A stretch of 43,635 nucleotides of DNA from Chara braunii (taxonomy: Eukaryota; Streptophyta; Charophyceae; Charales; Characeae), in contig BFEA01000253.1 in assembly GCA_003427395.1 (NCBI GenBank), positions 1,826,864 through 1,870,498 of the forward strand. Direction: 5' to 3'. Every line of letters begins with the position of its first letter. Positions within the stretch are counted from its first letter, which is position 1. This document shows, piece by piece, positions 1 to 9,174 of this stretch. The notes below the pieces were generated by a model. It was not told the origin of the DNA, did not search any database, and was given only the letters and a program-made list of their open reading frames with translations. The translations under genes were made by a program, and so were the position numbers.

Positions 1-877
1 TGACGTGGCATTTAATTGGTGATTTGGTGCTGTGCCGTGAAGTCACATGGCAGTGAATATCGCTACGGTGCTGGTTTGATTGGCAGCCCTGTGTCAAGAG
101 GGTGCGCCTGGAAGGCTCTGTGGCGACATTACGTTGGATGATGATAGCTTGCTGACGTGGCATTTAAGATGAGGTGGAAGTGCATTGTATTGCGCGTTGT
201 GCCTAGGCACTGACCGCTCATCATAAATGCATGTCAGGTCAACTGGTGAGAAATCTGTGGTTGGGGGCAGCATTATGAGGTATGTTGCACCACACCTTAT
301 CTACCCTCTTCGTCGCTTCTTACCGTGACAAAGCGAGTCTTGGTCTTGAGAGTCCTCTCATTGTGAGGTGTTGTGTGCGCTCAACCTTGAGAGTCGACAT
401 TCTTCCTGGGGAGCATGCTGGTGGGAAACGGCCGTTGCCTCTGAAGGGCCCTCAGGCTGGATGAAGCACTTGGGTCACGGCCACCATGCCAACGCACTGG
501 GCGTAGAGCTCGCATGCTTTGCTGCTGAGTCCTTTGGTTTGTTTTGCTGCGCTGTAGAGGTTGTTTTGGGCAGGCCAGCCCTATGAGGGAGAGACGAGTA
601 CCGGACCGTCTATAAAGAGACTCCAGCGGGGATATACAACTCACACTATAAACGAGTAGAAACAAAGTACGGGTGGGGCTGGCCAGTCTTGCATTGACCT
701 GGGGCACAGGAGTGGGCCAAGTGCACACCTTTAGACACGCTGCTCAACCAGAGCTTTCAGGACGTGGACACTAAGTGACAACTTGAGAAAGACTGAATGG
801 GAGGGTGGGTTCCAGTTAACTGCTGGATTGTAATTTTCTGCAGTATTTTCATTCAGCATACATTCCATACAAGGAAA
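1..877. other. No recognised gene; short direct repeat
   Basis: No reading frame here resembles a known protein. A 15-base motif (tgacgtggcatttaa) occurs at 1-15 and again at 153-167, so the left edge may lie inside a degenerate repeat whose remainder is outside the window. The reading frames present are short, overlap on both strands and show no domain. Confidence 0.4.
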
Positions 878-1126
878 ATGAGTGATAGCGAACTTCAGAA
901 ATCAAACAGCATCATACACATGAGACCAGATAATCTTGACCTCGAACCAATAGCAGAATTGCATCACGACTTCCACCAAATAAGAACACAGCAAAAGCTC
1001 ATAATTGACAGTGTTGGAATAGTCTCATCATCAACGAAGAACCAATGTCGATATCCTATCTGGCGCTCAGCACCCAGACTACAGATGGCAGATCCTATCT
1101 ACCCTAATCTACAATGCCGCCGATGA
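878..1126 (+). CDS. Hypothetical short ORF, possible exon fragment
   Basis: An ATG at 878 opens an 82-codon frame ending at 1126. The predicted peptide is hydrophilic and begins MSDSELQKSN; residues of mixed charge alternate in a helix-like way up to about residue 50. I recognise no family, and there is no clear splice signal at either end. The frame also extends upstream to 797 without a stop, so the start is arbitrary. It may be an exon fragment of a host gene, a transposon relic or chance. It is listed only because its composition is less biased than neighbouring chance frames. Confidence 0.15.
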   Translation: MSDSELQKSNSIIHMRPDNLDLEPIAELHHDFHQIRTQQKLIIDSVGIVSSSTKNQCRYPIWRSAPRLQMADPIYPNLQCRR

Positions 1127-1798
1127 CGTCAACAGCTCCCCGAAGTACAAGCAGATCTCGGCCAATGTCGTATGCTTCAAGCACCAGGTATGTCTCTCGT
1201 ATCACTCACAACCTCGTTCCCCAACTCACAGATGCCACATGCACCCAAGGACCACCATGCGCCCCATCCAGCAAACAGCAGCGCAGCTCGGCTATGGCTT
1301 CCTGCTCCTTCCAGCTTGCCCGTGAGCGCGTGAGCGCTGGCCAGCGTTAGCGCAGCATGCAGCCAGTGCCCGAATGCCGAATGTGTGTGCAGGCCCTTTC
1401 CGAAATGGGAGTGGCCTGCCTGCCTTGCGTGCAGCCTGGCTGCGCTGGGCCCCTGCCCAGAAGCTTCCGGTAGGCCCAGAGAGGCTGAGCCCCAGACCAA
1501 ATGGATAAGGCCCAAGGACTGTGACAGTTACCCGTGCCCAACTGCCCGCAGGCTGAGTTGGGTCCATGCTGCGTATCTCGCCCAGGGCCTGACTTAGATG
1601 CATTTGATAAAGGAGGCCAGGGCCTGGGCGCTTTCAACCAACTGGCGTTGCGCAACTGCCAGAATTTTCCCCCAGTTGCGAAGTAGTCCAAAGTAGGCCT
1701 CTTGTCGTCTGTCGAGCCTGCCTTCACTTAGGGCGGCCTTGACAGTTGCAAATAGGGGCCCAGTAGGGCTTATCGAGGCCTTGTGCCTTGCACCAGCA
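1127..1798. other. No recognised feature
   Basis: GC-rich sequence with short overlapping open frames on both strands and no recognisable domain, repeat or RNA gene. I see nothing that I can support here. Confidence 0.4.
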
Positions 1799-1857
1799 AT
1801 ATATATATCTATATATATATATATATATATCGTCAAATAGAAATATATATATATATT
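1799..1857. repeat. (AT)n microsatellite
   Basis: An alternating AT tract is interrupted by a short non-repeat spacer (tcgtcaaatagaa) and continues as (AT)n. It lies about 100 bases outside the poly(T) end of the LINE-B copy, so it belongs to the flank rather than to the element. Confidence 0.9.
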
Positions 1858-2273
1858 TTAAATCGGGCCCAGTGCCAAAGGGATCCTGATTCGAGAAAAA
1901 CCGACAATACGACCGTGAGTCAGATGACGGCCTCTTCAGCATTTTATGGAGCGCTTTTTTTTTTTTTTTTTTTTTTTTTAAACCNCCCCCTCCAGGGCTA
2001 GCAGTGCTGGTAAGGGCAGACACTACTAGCACCGGGGGAGAGGCTCCATCTATTGGTGGGGAGCAACACCTGCTGGAAAGCGGGTCCAGTGTCCCATATA
2101 CAGAATGAAAATAGAGGATACACCTGCCAGCATTGATTACTCTGGGGTTCAGAGGATTGAATGAGCAGGACACATTAAAAAAGGGGGGAAACTCTTCACC
2201 CTGTGCCGGGCGACGGGAATCCACTGCTAAAAACTAGATCCCTCTCCTTGGACTGGACCTGCTGCTGTCCTGC

Positions 2274-2759
2274 TCACTCAGCTCCATACCATTTCATTCC
2301 CACCATAGCTAGCTGGTGGGGCGGAAAAGGATCAGGAAAATCCGAAAGCGGCCGTAGCAGGATCCCTTGACCCACTCTTGTCCAATCCTTGAAGCAGATC
2401 TGATAGTCTTTCTTGATCGTCTCCTTATTGCCATCCTGACTGCCTTCGTTGCCATCCTGGGCCCGGCCGCCATCCCACTTGATGAAGGCGATTCGACCCC
2501 CATCCTCTCCGCCCAGCCAGTCCCCTGAGAATTGTTGGATTGTTTGCTTTATATCTTTCTGAGTTTGAAATAGATCCAACCGATTTTTGACTTTCTGCCA
2601 TTGTGCCATAAGTTCTTGGTGTATATATTGTTTAATCATGTCTGCCATTTCCTCCCCGGCTATGCGGACCTCTTCCATGACGTGTATACACCGTCTCCTC
2701 CAGATAGCCCACATGACGTCTCTCCTCCCTATCTTAAGCATATTGTTTTTGAAGGTGCT
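2274..2759 (-). pseudogene. LINE-B ORF2, C-terminal end
   Basis: This minus-strand frame encodes the extreme C-terminus of a plant-type LINE ORF2 polyprotein. Recognisable stretches are MLKIGRRDVMWAIWRRR, followed by a helical segment and then FSGDWLGGEDGGRI. LINE-C has the same order at 24062-24305 (MFKLGRRAVLWALWRRR, then FSSSWLGGDKGGRI). The frame continues across 2760 into the LTR of the inserted element by chance and opens as one 208-codon ORF from 2900, but residues upstream of about 2759 are LTR-derived. At the junction the codons for Ser-Thr-Phe-Lys join exactly to Gly-Ser-Thr at 16037 once one copy of the 5-bp duplication is removed. The open C-terminus suggests the LINE was fairly intact here when the LTR element landed. 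Confidence 0.82.
2755..2759. repeat. Target-site duplication, left copy (GTGCT)
   Basis: GTGCT directly before the left LTR is repeated directly after the right LTR (16032-16036). Five bases is the usual duplication size for Ty3/gypsy integrases. Removing the element and one copy restores the LINE-B codon order, which supports these boundaries. Confidence 0.87.
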
Positions 2760-5174
2760 GTGACGCCCGAACCTCACGCCCGGCGGGACTTCCTGATCAG
2801 AGTGGGATGTGGGCCTGGAAGTGCGAGAAGGGGTGTACCAAGGAATTTTGGGGAAAGTGGGGGTGGAGTCCCAGGTCGGAACTGAGATCTCCTGTGGCAA
2901 GGTTTCAGGGGCATAGGTGCAATAAGACTAAGGTCGGGTTACTTCCGGTCTGATGGCAGTCGATTGTCGTGCAGCCATAAGCCATAAAGCAGATGGCATG
3001 CGTGGGGCATCAAGTGTCGTCCGATCCGTCGGTTCGGGAGAGGCCCGTTCGTGAGGGCTGTGATTCCTATGAGTCGGACCTTCGGGTGCAGACACGTGGC
3101 GTCTGTCGCCGCGCGTTATGGTTGGGTTCAAAAGTTCCAGGGGTTCGGCGGTGTCCATGTCGTCTACAGCTTCTGCACGGCGTGCGGGGCCAATACGGGG
3201 CGATGGAATTCCACGGTGCCACCGTGAGTTGGTGATACGGGAGGAGGAGACGGAAGGGAGGAAAATTGGTAATGATAACGACGAAGTCAGAGGATATGAA
3301 GTATTGCGTGTTATACGTAGTGGGGTAATCGGGGCACCTTGGATCACTGGTTACGACACAGCGAAACTCTCTGGGACACAATCGATTCTCGGTTAGGAAG
3401 GGAAATTATGGGCGCCTCTACCTAAGATATTCTCTTACCCAAGGTTCGAAGTACTCTCAGGACTCTGTGTACGTCATCTTGTCATCGCGGTGTAGTGGAA
3501 GTCTTCCACACGTATCTAAGGGGATTTGCCGATATGGTATCGGAAATTCCTACCAGCATAGGTGCGTGAAAGAAGGAAAATTTCCCCGCCTACCGGTGGT
3601 GCCACGTTCGTTAATGATCGCGAATTGTCGCGCGTGGATACGTGTGGGCTGCGCAGATCAGATCGCGCTTACACGTATCCCCGCGGGGCGTTCGCTTGTA
3701 CTTGAAAAGGTGAGAGTTTAACTCTTCATGCAAAATCGCACGTGTCATGGACAACGACCCAATCATCCAATCACTCCGTGATCCCGCAAACAGTCATTTC
3801 CGAGCATGCAAGGTGTCATTACACATCAGACATTGCAGCAACACCAGAACTTCCTATTAACAGCGGGTCAAAGTGACAAGCAATGATGATGACTAGGCAA
3901 AAACAACAAACGTATCATTCATTCATTGCAAAGCAACATCCAGGCAATCAAACACTCTGTAGGAAGGAGTACAGCTAATCACACGTGGAAACAGACCGAA
4001 GCCGAGACAAAAATGCCGAGAACAAAAAAACGGGTGAATCACCCAAAACCGAGATCAAAATTTATGTACAGAAGTTGGGGGGGAAAGACAAAGAAAATCG
4101 CAAATCCACGTCCATCAACCTCAGCTCTCTCTTCCTCTCCCTCTCTCTCCGATGCGGACAGTCCATCGTCACGCACCAATCCACGAAGTCGTCACCTCGC
4201 TTAGTCCTACTGCACCAGTCAGGCTCGCCCACGCGCTACAGTCCGTCGTAGCCCCACGCGTCAACCCCGCGCATTCGGCAGCAGCTCGTCAGGTCGCCCG
4301 ACTCCCACTTCAACTCACCTCTTACTTTGCTCGTGAGCCGACCCTCACTGATCACGCTACCCGAGCTTCCAACAGCTGGTTAAGAGAGCTATCTAATCGC
4401 GCAGCCGGAATTTATAGCGTGCATGCATGTGCGAAGAGCACGGAATTGCAGGGACTTAGAAAGGAGATTAGGAAAGGGAGCGCCTATGTTCTGCATGCCC
4501 AGACCGAGGCGTGGGGACGTAGCCACTCTCCACGCATTGATCCAAGCATGCAGGCCGCGGGCTAACTAGGCACAGCAAAAGGGAAAGAGAGAGCGGGAAA
4601 GACGAAGCTCAAGAAGAAAGATACAGTTACAATGGCGCCCGCCCAAAATTACAGTTACTTGCAAGATTAAGGGCGCCGACTAATCAGAGCTCTGTTGCAG
4701 CCACAAAAAGCGCGCAAGCAAAAGGTGTTGCGAGGCAAAAGAAATCCCAAATTCCTAAATTCCTAAATTCCTAGCTAATGCAAAAAGAAGTACAAATTCC
4801 GAAAAGAAAATCCGAAGTTTCGAGAGCCGTCAAGGCTCGACAAGATTCAAAAGGAAAATTCGAAGAGAACGAAGCAAAATTCTCGTGCGGTCTCCGCGCC
4901 TAAAATCCGACAACCGAACAGGAAAGAAGCGACGTCAAACATCATTAATCGCGCCTTTGTTGGTGCGACAGCCACTCAATCGGCCATCTCGGGACTTCCC
5001 CGGCCCTGAACCCAGCCATCCGAAAAGAAGGGACGCAAGAAGACGAAAAAACGAGGACACCGATTAAATTTTCCCTCAATCCCGATCTCTCGTAATTGGC
5101 CCAATCTTCCCATCTTAGGACCCCTCATTGCCATCACGCAGAAAATCGTGTGGAACAGGAATTGGTTCGTCACA
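2760..5174 (-). repeat. 3' LTR (left copy)
   Basis: About 2.4 kb of sequence aligns nearly throughout with 13604-16031. On the plus strand it begins GTGACGCCCG and ends CGTCACA, giving the short terminal inverted repeat expected of an LTR (TG...CA in element sense with one ambiguous base shared with the target duplication). It includes a CT-rich run near 4118-4150 and a minus-strand TATA-like box at 4417-4410. The copy is slightly shorter than the right LTR; for example it lacks a 15-base stretch found in the right LTR near 13868-13882. No purine-rich polypurine tract is evident next to it at 5175-5200. Confidence 0.95.
4410..4417 (-). promoter_or_regulatory. TATA-like box in 3' LTR
   Basis: The minus strand reads CTATAAAT, preceded by a CATGCATG palindrome. 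The same arrangement is conserved in the other LTR at 15268-15261, which fits an LTR promoter. In this copy it would drive readout into LINE-B and the left flank. Confidence 0.45.
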
Positions 5175-5901
5175 TATGTAACGCCCAGGGGGTTCCAATC
5201 TTAAGCAAGCTCCTGCTTGCTTGTCATTATGACAGGTGTCGATCTCTCTAATCGATCGACACGCGGAGCTTTCTACGTTGCACCCAACCGTGCGAAGGAG
5301 TGTGGAAGTCATCCAGTGTGGCAAACATGGCTCTCTCCTAAACATTCCTCAGGAAGGGCTCTCTTCAATCCAAGGAGGGGATTATTCGTGTCATCGTCGT
5401 GGCACTCGCCAATCAACCGTGCATCAATGACCAACAGGAAGAGGAAAGGGAAGACGATACACGGGGGCATGGCGAGGGGGTGGGTTAGTCGGGAGCGGGG
5501 GTAGGAAATTCTCCATTCCCGCTACTGTCACCGGAAGCTCCTGATATCGGATGATCCGATGAAAGCGAGGGAATCGATTAGCACTATGAGAAAGGGATGC
5601 AAGATAGTCGGGGAAGAGGGTGGTGAAAGTTCGGAAGAGTGTCGTACGAAAGTGATCGTGGTTTTCGCATGTGGGGATAGTCCCTGTGATCATGCAGTAA
5701 ACCTCGATGATGTTGTGGCCTCGCCACGCAGCACTGAAGAGAAGGGCGTGGAGATAGAAGACAGGGGTGGCACACCGGGTAAAGGGACGGGGATGAACCG
5801 TGACAACAAGACGGGTGGCGTAGAAAAAGCGGAAGGTGTCGATTGGAAAGGGATTGCGGGGGAAGGTGATGCGGGTGGTGATCTGGCGGAGGGTGAGGTG
5901 G
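5175..5901 (-). other. Untranslated region before 3' LTR
   Basis: This stretch lies between the second extra frame and the 3' LTR and is not part of either LTR. A proline-rich minus-strand frame runs from 6056 to 5424 in a different register from the accessory ORF. It has a low-complexity start and no domain, so I do not call it a gene. Immediately inside the LTR edge is tatgtaacgcccaggggg, which is not a convincing polypurine tract; the real tract may be lost or diverged. Confidence 0.4.
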
Positions 5902-6906
5902 TCAAGGGGACGACGGGATAACGACCGGGGACGAAGCCCGATGCCTCGCATCGGTGCGAGCTCGAACTGGTGGACGGGCGGAGGTGGAGGGGGAGGGGGA
6001 TCGGCTTCGTCGCCGTCGGGCCAGTGCGCTCGAAGTCCCGGCAGCAAGGTCCCCATCCTCCGGCTTAGGCGGCTCCGGATCCTTGGTTGGGCCGTCCAAG
6101 ATTGACAGATTCATCCCACTCACGTACTCTAGCGGCTGCTTACCGGCCGCGATTTCTTCTCTGCGCTGCGCCGCCGCCTCTATTTCTTCCTCCTGGGCTT
6201 CTGTGCGATCCGCCTCTTCCTCCAAAGTCTCCCACTCAGATTCCTCCTCTTCCTCCGACTAATCCTCTTCTTCTTCTTCTTCTTCGCTCTGCTCTCCCTC
6301 GTTGTGCTCCCTGTAACTTCCTTCTTCCGAGGTTTCCTCTTCTTCCTCCTCGTCGCCTTCCTCTACGTCCTCTTCTTCCTCCTCCTCTAGCGTTAGCCCT
6401 TCATCTTCGGAGGCGGTTCGAGGCTGAAAGAAGGCGAGGTCGATTATCCTCCGCGGGTCCAGGTATTCTCGTTGCGATGGCGGGTTGTTGTCACCTCCCT
6501 GCTCCTCGAGGCAAGCCAACCACCGTAGGTAAGGCGTCAAAGTTCGTGAAAGGATGTGCGGGACCAGGCTCTCATCACACTGTAAAATAATATCGAGAGG
6601 GAGATCGTCCACCAGCTGCGCAAGAGGAATCGTGAGCTCCTGTACGATTAGCTGTCGATGGTCGGGACGCACCGATCCGGATAGAAATCCGAGAAGGTTT
6701 CCTTCCACCTCCGTTCTCCAAGCTTGGATGATCAGCAGCTCCACGTATTCGGTCAAAGCACGGTGTTCGATGTCCCTTGTCCACGTCAGCTGCACCGCGA
6801 CTAGACACACCGAAAGATCGACGAAGTGCTCGCACCACAGTTCCCACTTCTTCGATCGAGGAGGGGAATAGCGAGTGATTCCAGGCGAAAGGAGAGACGG
6901 GGGCAA
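5902..6906 (-). pseudogene. Accessory ORF 2 of LTR element, Glu-rich
   Basis: A single frame of about 335 codons from 6906 to 5902 is interrupted only by one in-frame TAG at 6261-6259. The first 140 or so residues form an ordinary globular-looking region (for example KKWELWCEHFVDLSVCLVAV and later LSRTLTPYLRWLACLEEQ). Then come long runs of glutamate and aspartate around the TAG, a charged helical segment (EEADRTEAQEEEIEAAAQRR) and an Arg/Ser/Pro-rich tail. It sits downstream of integrase in the same sense, the place where some plant gypsy lineages carry an env-like or other extra ORF. I see no signal peptide or transmembrane segment, so env is not supported. I do not recognise the domain. 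With one stop in 1 kb it is better preserved than gag or integrase. Confidence 0.6.
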
Positions 6907-7101
6907 AGGTCAGACTGCGAGAAGGTAGGGAAGAGAGATGGGAAAATGAAGGTAGAGAGCTGGGAGCAGTTCATTGGGGGTGCTGGAAAGGGACGAGCTC
7001 AGGAAGCACCACCGCTAATTCGTTCCACGACGTTCGGAGCCCTCCGACGTCGATGTCGTTCGTGGGGACAAGGTTGTCGCCACGGCGCGTAAGCCACTGA
7101 T

Positions 7102-7449
7102 TCACTCCGTTGCCAGCTGCTGGCCCCACTCCCTTAGCGACGTCCGGATGGTCGTGTGTCGCAGGAGGCTGATTGCGCTAATATCTCCGCTGAAAATGAC
7201 GACGGTAGACACGTGGCTAACTCCCGGTGCGGACAACTGTCGAACCGCCGTCGCTTTGCCAATACGATCGCTTGACGATGGCCCATGAACCAGAACTCCG
7301 GCCACGTACACCCCGGTAGTGCTGAAGAATTGCGCGAGTCGTAGAAGTTCGGGACTGAGTCGCGGGTGACGGACTTGCCGAATTGCCGAAATGTCGCCAT
7401 GTGGCGCCAGCATGTGATCACCGAGAGCCCGCTCAGTGAGAAAACTCAT
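7102..7449 (-). pseudogene. Accessory ORF 1 of LTR element, unknown
   Basis: The minus-strand frame from an ATG at 7449 (MSFLTERALGDHMLAPHGD) runs about 115 codons to a TGA at 7104-7102. The frame is open further upstream to 7746, but that part overlaps the integrase end in another register and is probably not translated. After the stop, sense-like sequence (NQWLTRRGDNLVPTNDIDVG) continues in a shifted frame toward accessory ORF 2. The two frames may therefore be halves of one original protein of roughly 500 residues separated by frameshifts. No family is recognised. A role specific to this retrotransposon lineage is inferred only from position and shared orientation. Confidence 0.4.
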
Positions 7450-7622
7450 GGCGATTGCGATGGGGACGGGGTATGAGAAGGGGCGATAGATGTAGGAGGG
7501 GAGGAGAGCGATAAAGAGTCGTCGTCTTCCTCTGTAGCGAAGGAGGAGGCAGACACAACTGGAGATGGAGAGGAAGGGAGAAGACGTAGATAGGACACGT
7601 GGCGGACGATCGGTCGAGCCGA

Positions 7623-8810
7623 TCAGCTCCCAAAGACCTCCGGCACGAGGCGCATGGTGTTCACCCGAATCACCCCGTTCGGGCCGAGTTCGATCACACG
7701 AAATCGCCCGAAGAATCGTGGCGCTATCTTCCCTTGATGAGCACATTTCCTCACCTGCACCAGGTCCCCTAATTTATACTGTGGTCGTGGTCCTGCGTTC
7801 CCATTTCGGACCTCGTAGCTACGGACCTGTCGGCCGTGGGCCAACTCAATCATTTTCTGGCGCTTTCGAGCTAATCGAGGAAGGGACCGTTTCATCAGTT
7901 CCATATGCCGCTTGGCCTTATCCTGAACCGTGGCTCTTGTGGGTCGTCGGTTCAATGAAGATTCATCGGGGAGGCTCTGTATCGAGACACAAGCTACGCT
8001 ATTGGTTCATAATTGGAAGGGACTAAGGCCCGTCGATTCGTGAGGCGTTCCCCAATGGACCGCCAGGATGTGATCTACGATATCGGGCCAAGGCCTCGAA
8101 TCCCGTGCCGCGATATTTCGGCCCAACGCTGTGTTTATCACCCGATTTGCATTTTCTACGAGCCCGTTAGATTGTGACATGTGGGGTGCAGTGTTTCGAA
8201 TGGCGACGCCGTGTACGACCAGATTCCTTAAAACCTCTCCTCTTAATTCTACCCCATTATCGGTCAGGATCTCCTCTTTGTCCTGATGCATTCCTAAAAA
8301 CCGGTTGATGTATCGCGCAATTTCAGCCGCCTGTCGCGTATGACACGGATATGCCTCAATCCATTTCGAGAAATGGTATACAAATACTAATAGGATCGAA
8401 TACTCGCAGCTATTAGGTCCAGGAGGCACCACAATATCGGTAGTATCCATGCTAACCCTTTGAAACGGCCGTTTAACTACCGTCGCTACTATCGATCTTG
8501 GCAGCTAAATCGACGCCTTGTTAGCAGCGCGGACTCGGCAGTTCGTGACGATGAATTTCACATCATCATGAATATTGGACCAATACCACTCATTTTTGTC
8601 GATTGCTGCTTCCGTAATTCGGACGGCAAAATGGGAGGCAGTTTCCTCATGCGCCGTCTTAACCCAGTCACACCTCATGAACGGGTGTGACACTACCATC
8701 CAAATCCCACTACCATCCGTCTTTCGTTTTTCTAAACGGACCTCATTCCAGCGATAGTCACTAGCCCTTTCATTGGCCCTCCTCCTGTCTTCCTTAGTGA
8801 AGTCCTAGAG
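7623..8810 (-). pseudogene. Integrase (broken)
   Basis: This region encodes the retrotransposon integrase, which inserts the cDNA into the genome. The N-terminal zinc-binding region (about 8699-8510) keeps HEETASHF and a degenerate cysteine end. The core (8450-8007) shows the DDE-type landmarks: Asp in MDTTDI, Asp in LTDNGVEL, and Glu in SNGLVENANR. The C-terminal SH3-like part (7955-7623) has YKLGDLVQVRK and FFGRFRVIELGPNGVIRVN. Core and C-terminal part are in one frame separated by a single TGA at 8009-8007. The N-terminal part is in another frame, so at least one frameshift exists, and a stop lies near 8804. No chromodomain is visible after the SH3-like part; the accessory frames follow instead. 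Confidence 0.9.
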
Positions 8811-9174
8811 GGGGTTACCTACCAAGGTGGCAATTAGCGCAATGTCCGTCCAAACTTTGGCTCTTCTAAACTTTCGGGTCTTGTCCAACCCTTCTGACGT
8901 GGCGTCGAGAAATCGAGCCTCGGTCGGGATCTTATCAATTCGACACAAGGGACACAACCAAGGCGTGTCGCCATTTCTGTACTGGATGCACGAGCCGTGG
9001 GCTCATGGGACACACTATTGACAATCTATCCATTATGCATACCCTTCCCCACTAGGACGCATAGGGACCGAGTAGACGCGCGAGATTGCTTTGCAAAAAT
9101 AGCAAAATTTGTCGAGTAGGGAAGGAAAAAATGAAGGTGAGAGAGGAGAGAGAGGAGTTGCAAGATTGCCTCCA

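Larger units (their letters stand above)
1955..2759 (-). mobile_element. LINE-B, 3' segment (cut off by LTR element)
   Basis: This is the 3' end of a non-LTR retrotransposon on the minus strand. The plus strand shows a 25-base T run (1955-1979), the poly(A) tail read backwards. Next comes a 3'UTR (about 1981-2270) that aligns with the 3'UTR of LINE-C at 24660-24815: both carry a block like caatcaatgctggcagg and a block like ctttccagcaggtg. The coding part (2274-2759) matches the C-terminal end of LINE-C ORF2. The segment ends at 2759 where the LTR retrotransposon begins; the rest of the element resumes at 16032. A single N lies at 1985. No target duplication for LINE-B itself was found. Confidence 0.88.

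Noticed and set aside
2601-4565. Plus-strand ORFs across the LTRs (for example 2993-3235, 4152-4565 and their copies at 13827-14042, 14834-15247)
   Set aside because: They lie inside LTR sequence, antisense to the element, differ in frame between the two LTR copies, and have no domain.
5424-6056. 210-codon proline-rich minus-strand ORF near the 3' LTR
   Set aside because: It overlaps the end of accessory ORF 2 in another register, begins with a low-complexity proline run and shows no domain. It cannot be excluded but is not supported.
5902-6906. Envelope-like protein
   Set aside because: The position fits, but no signal peptide, transmembrane segment or cysteine-rich ectodomain is visible.
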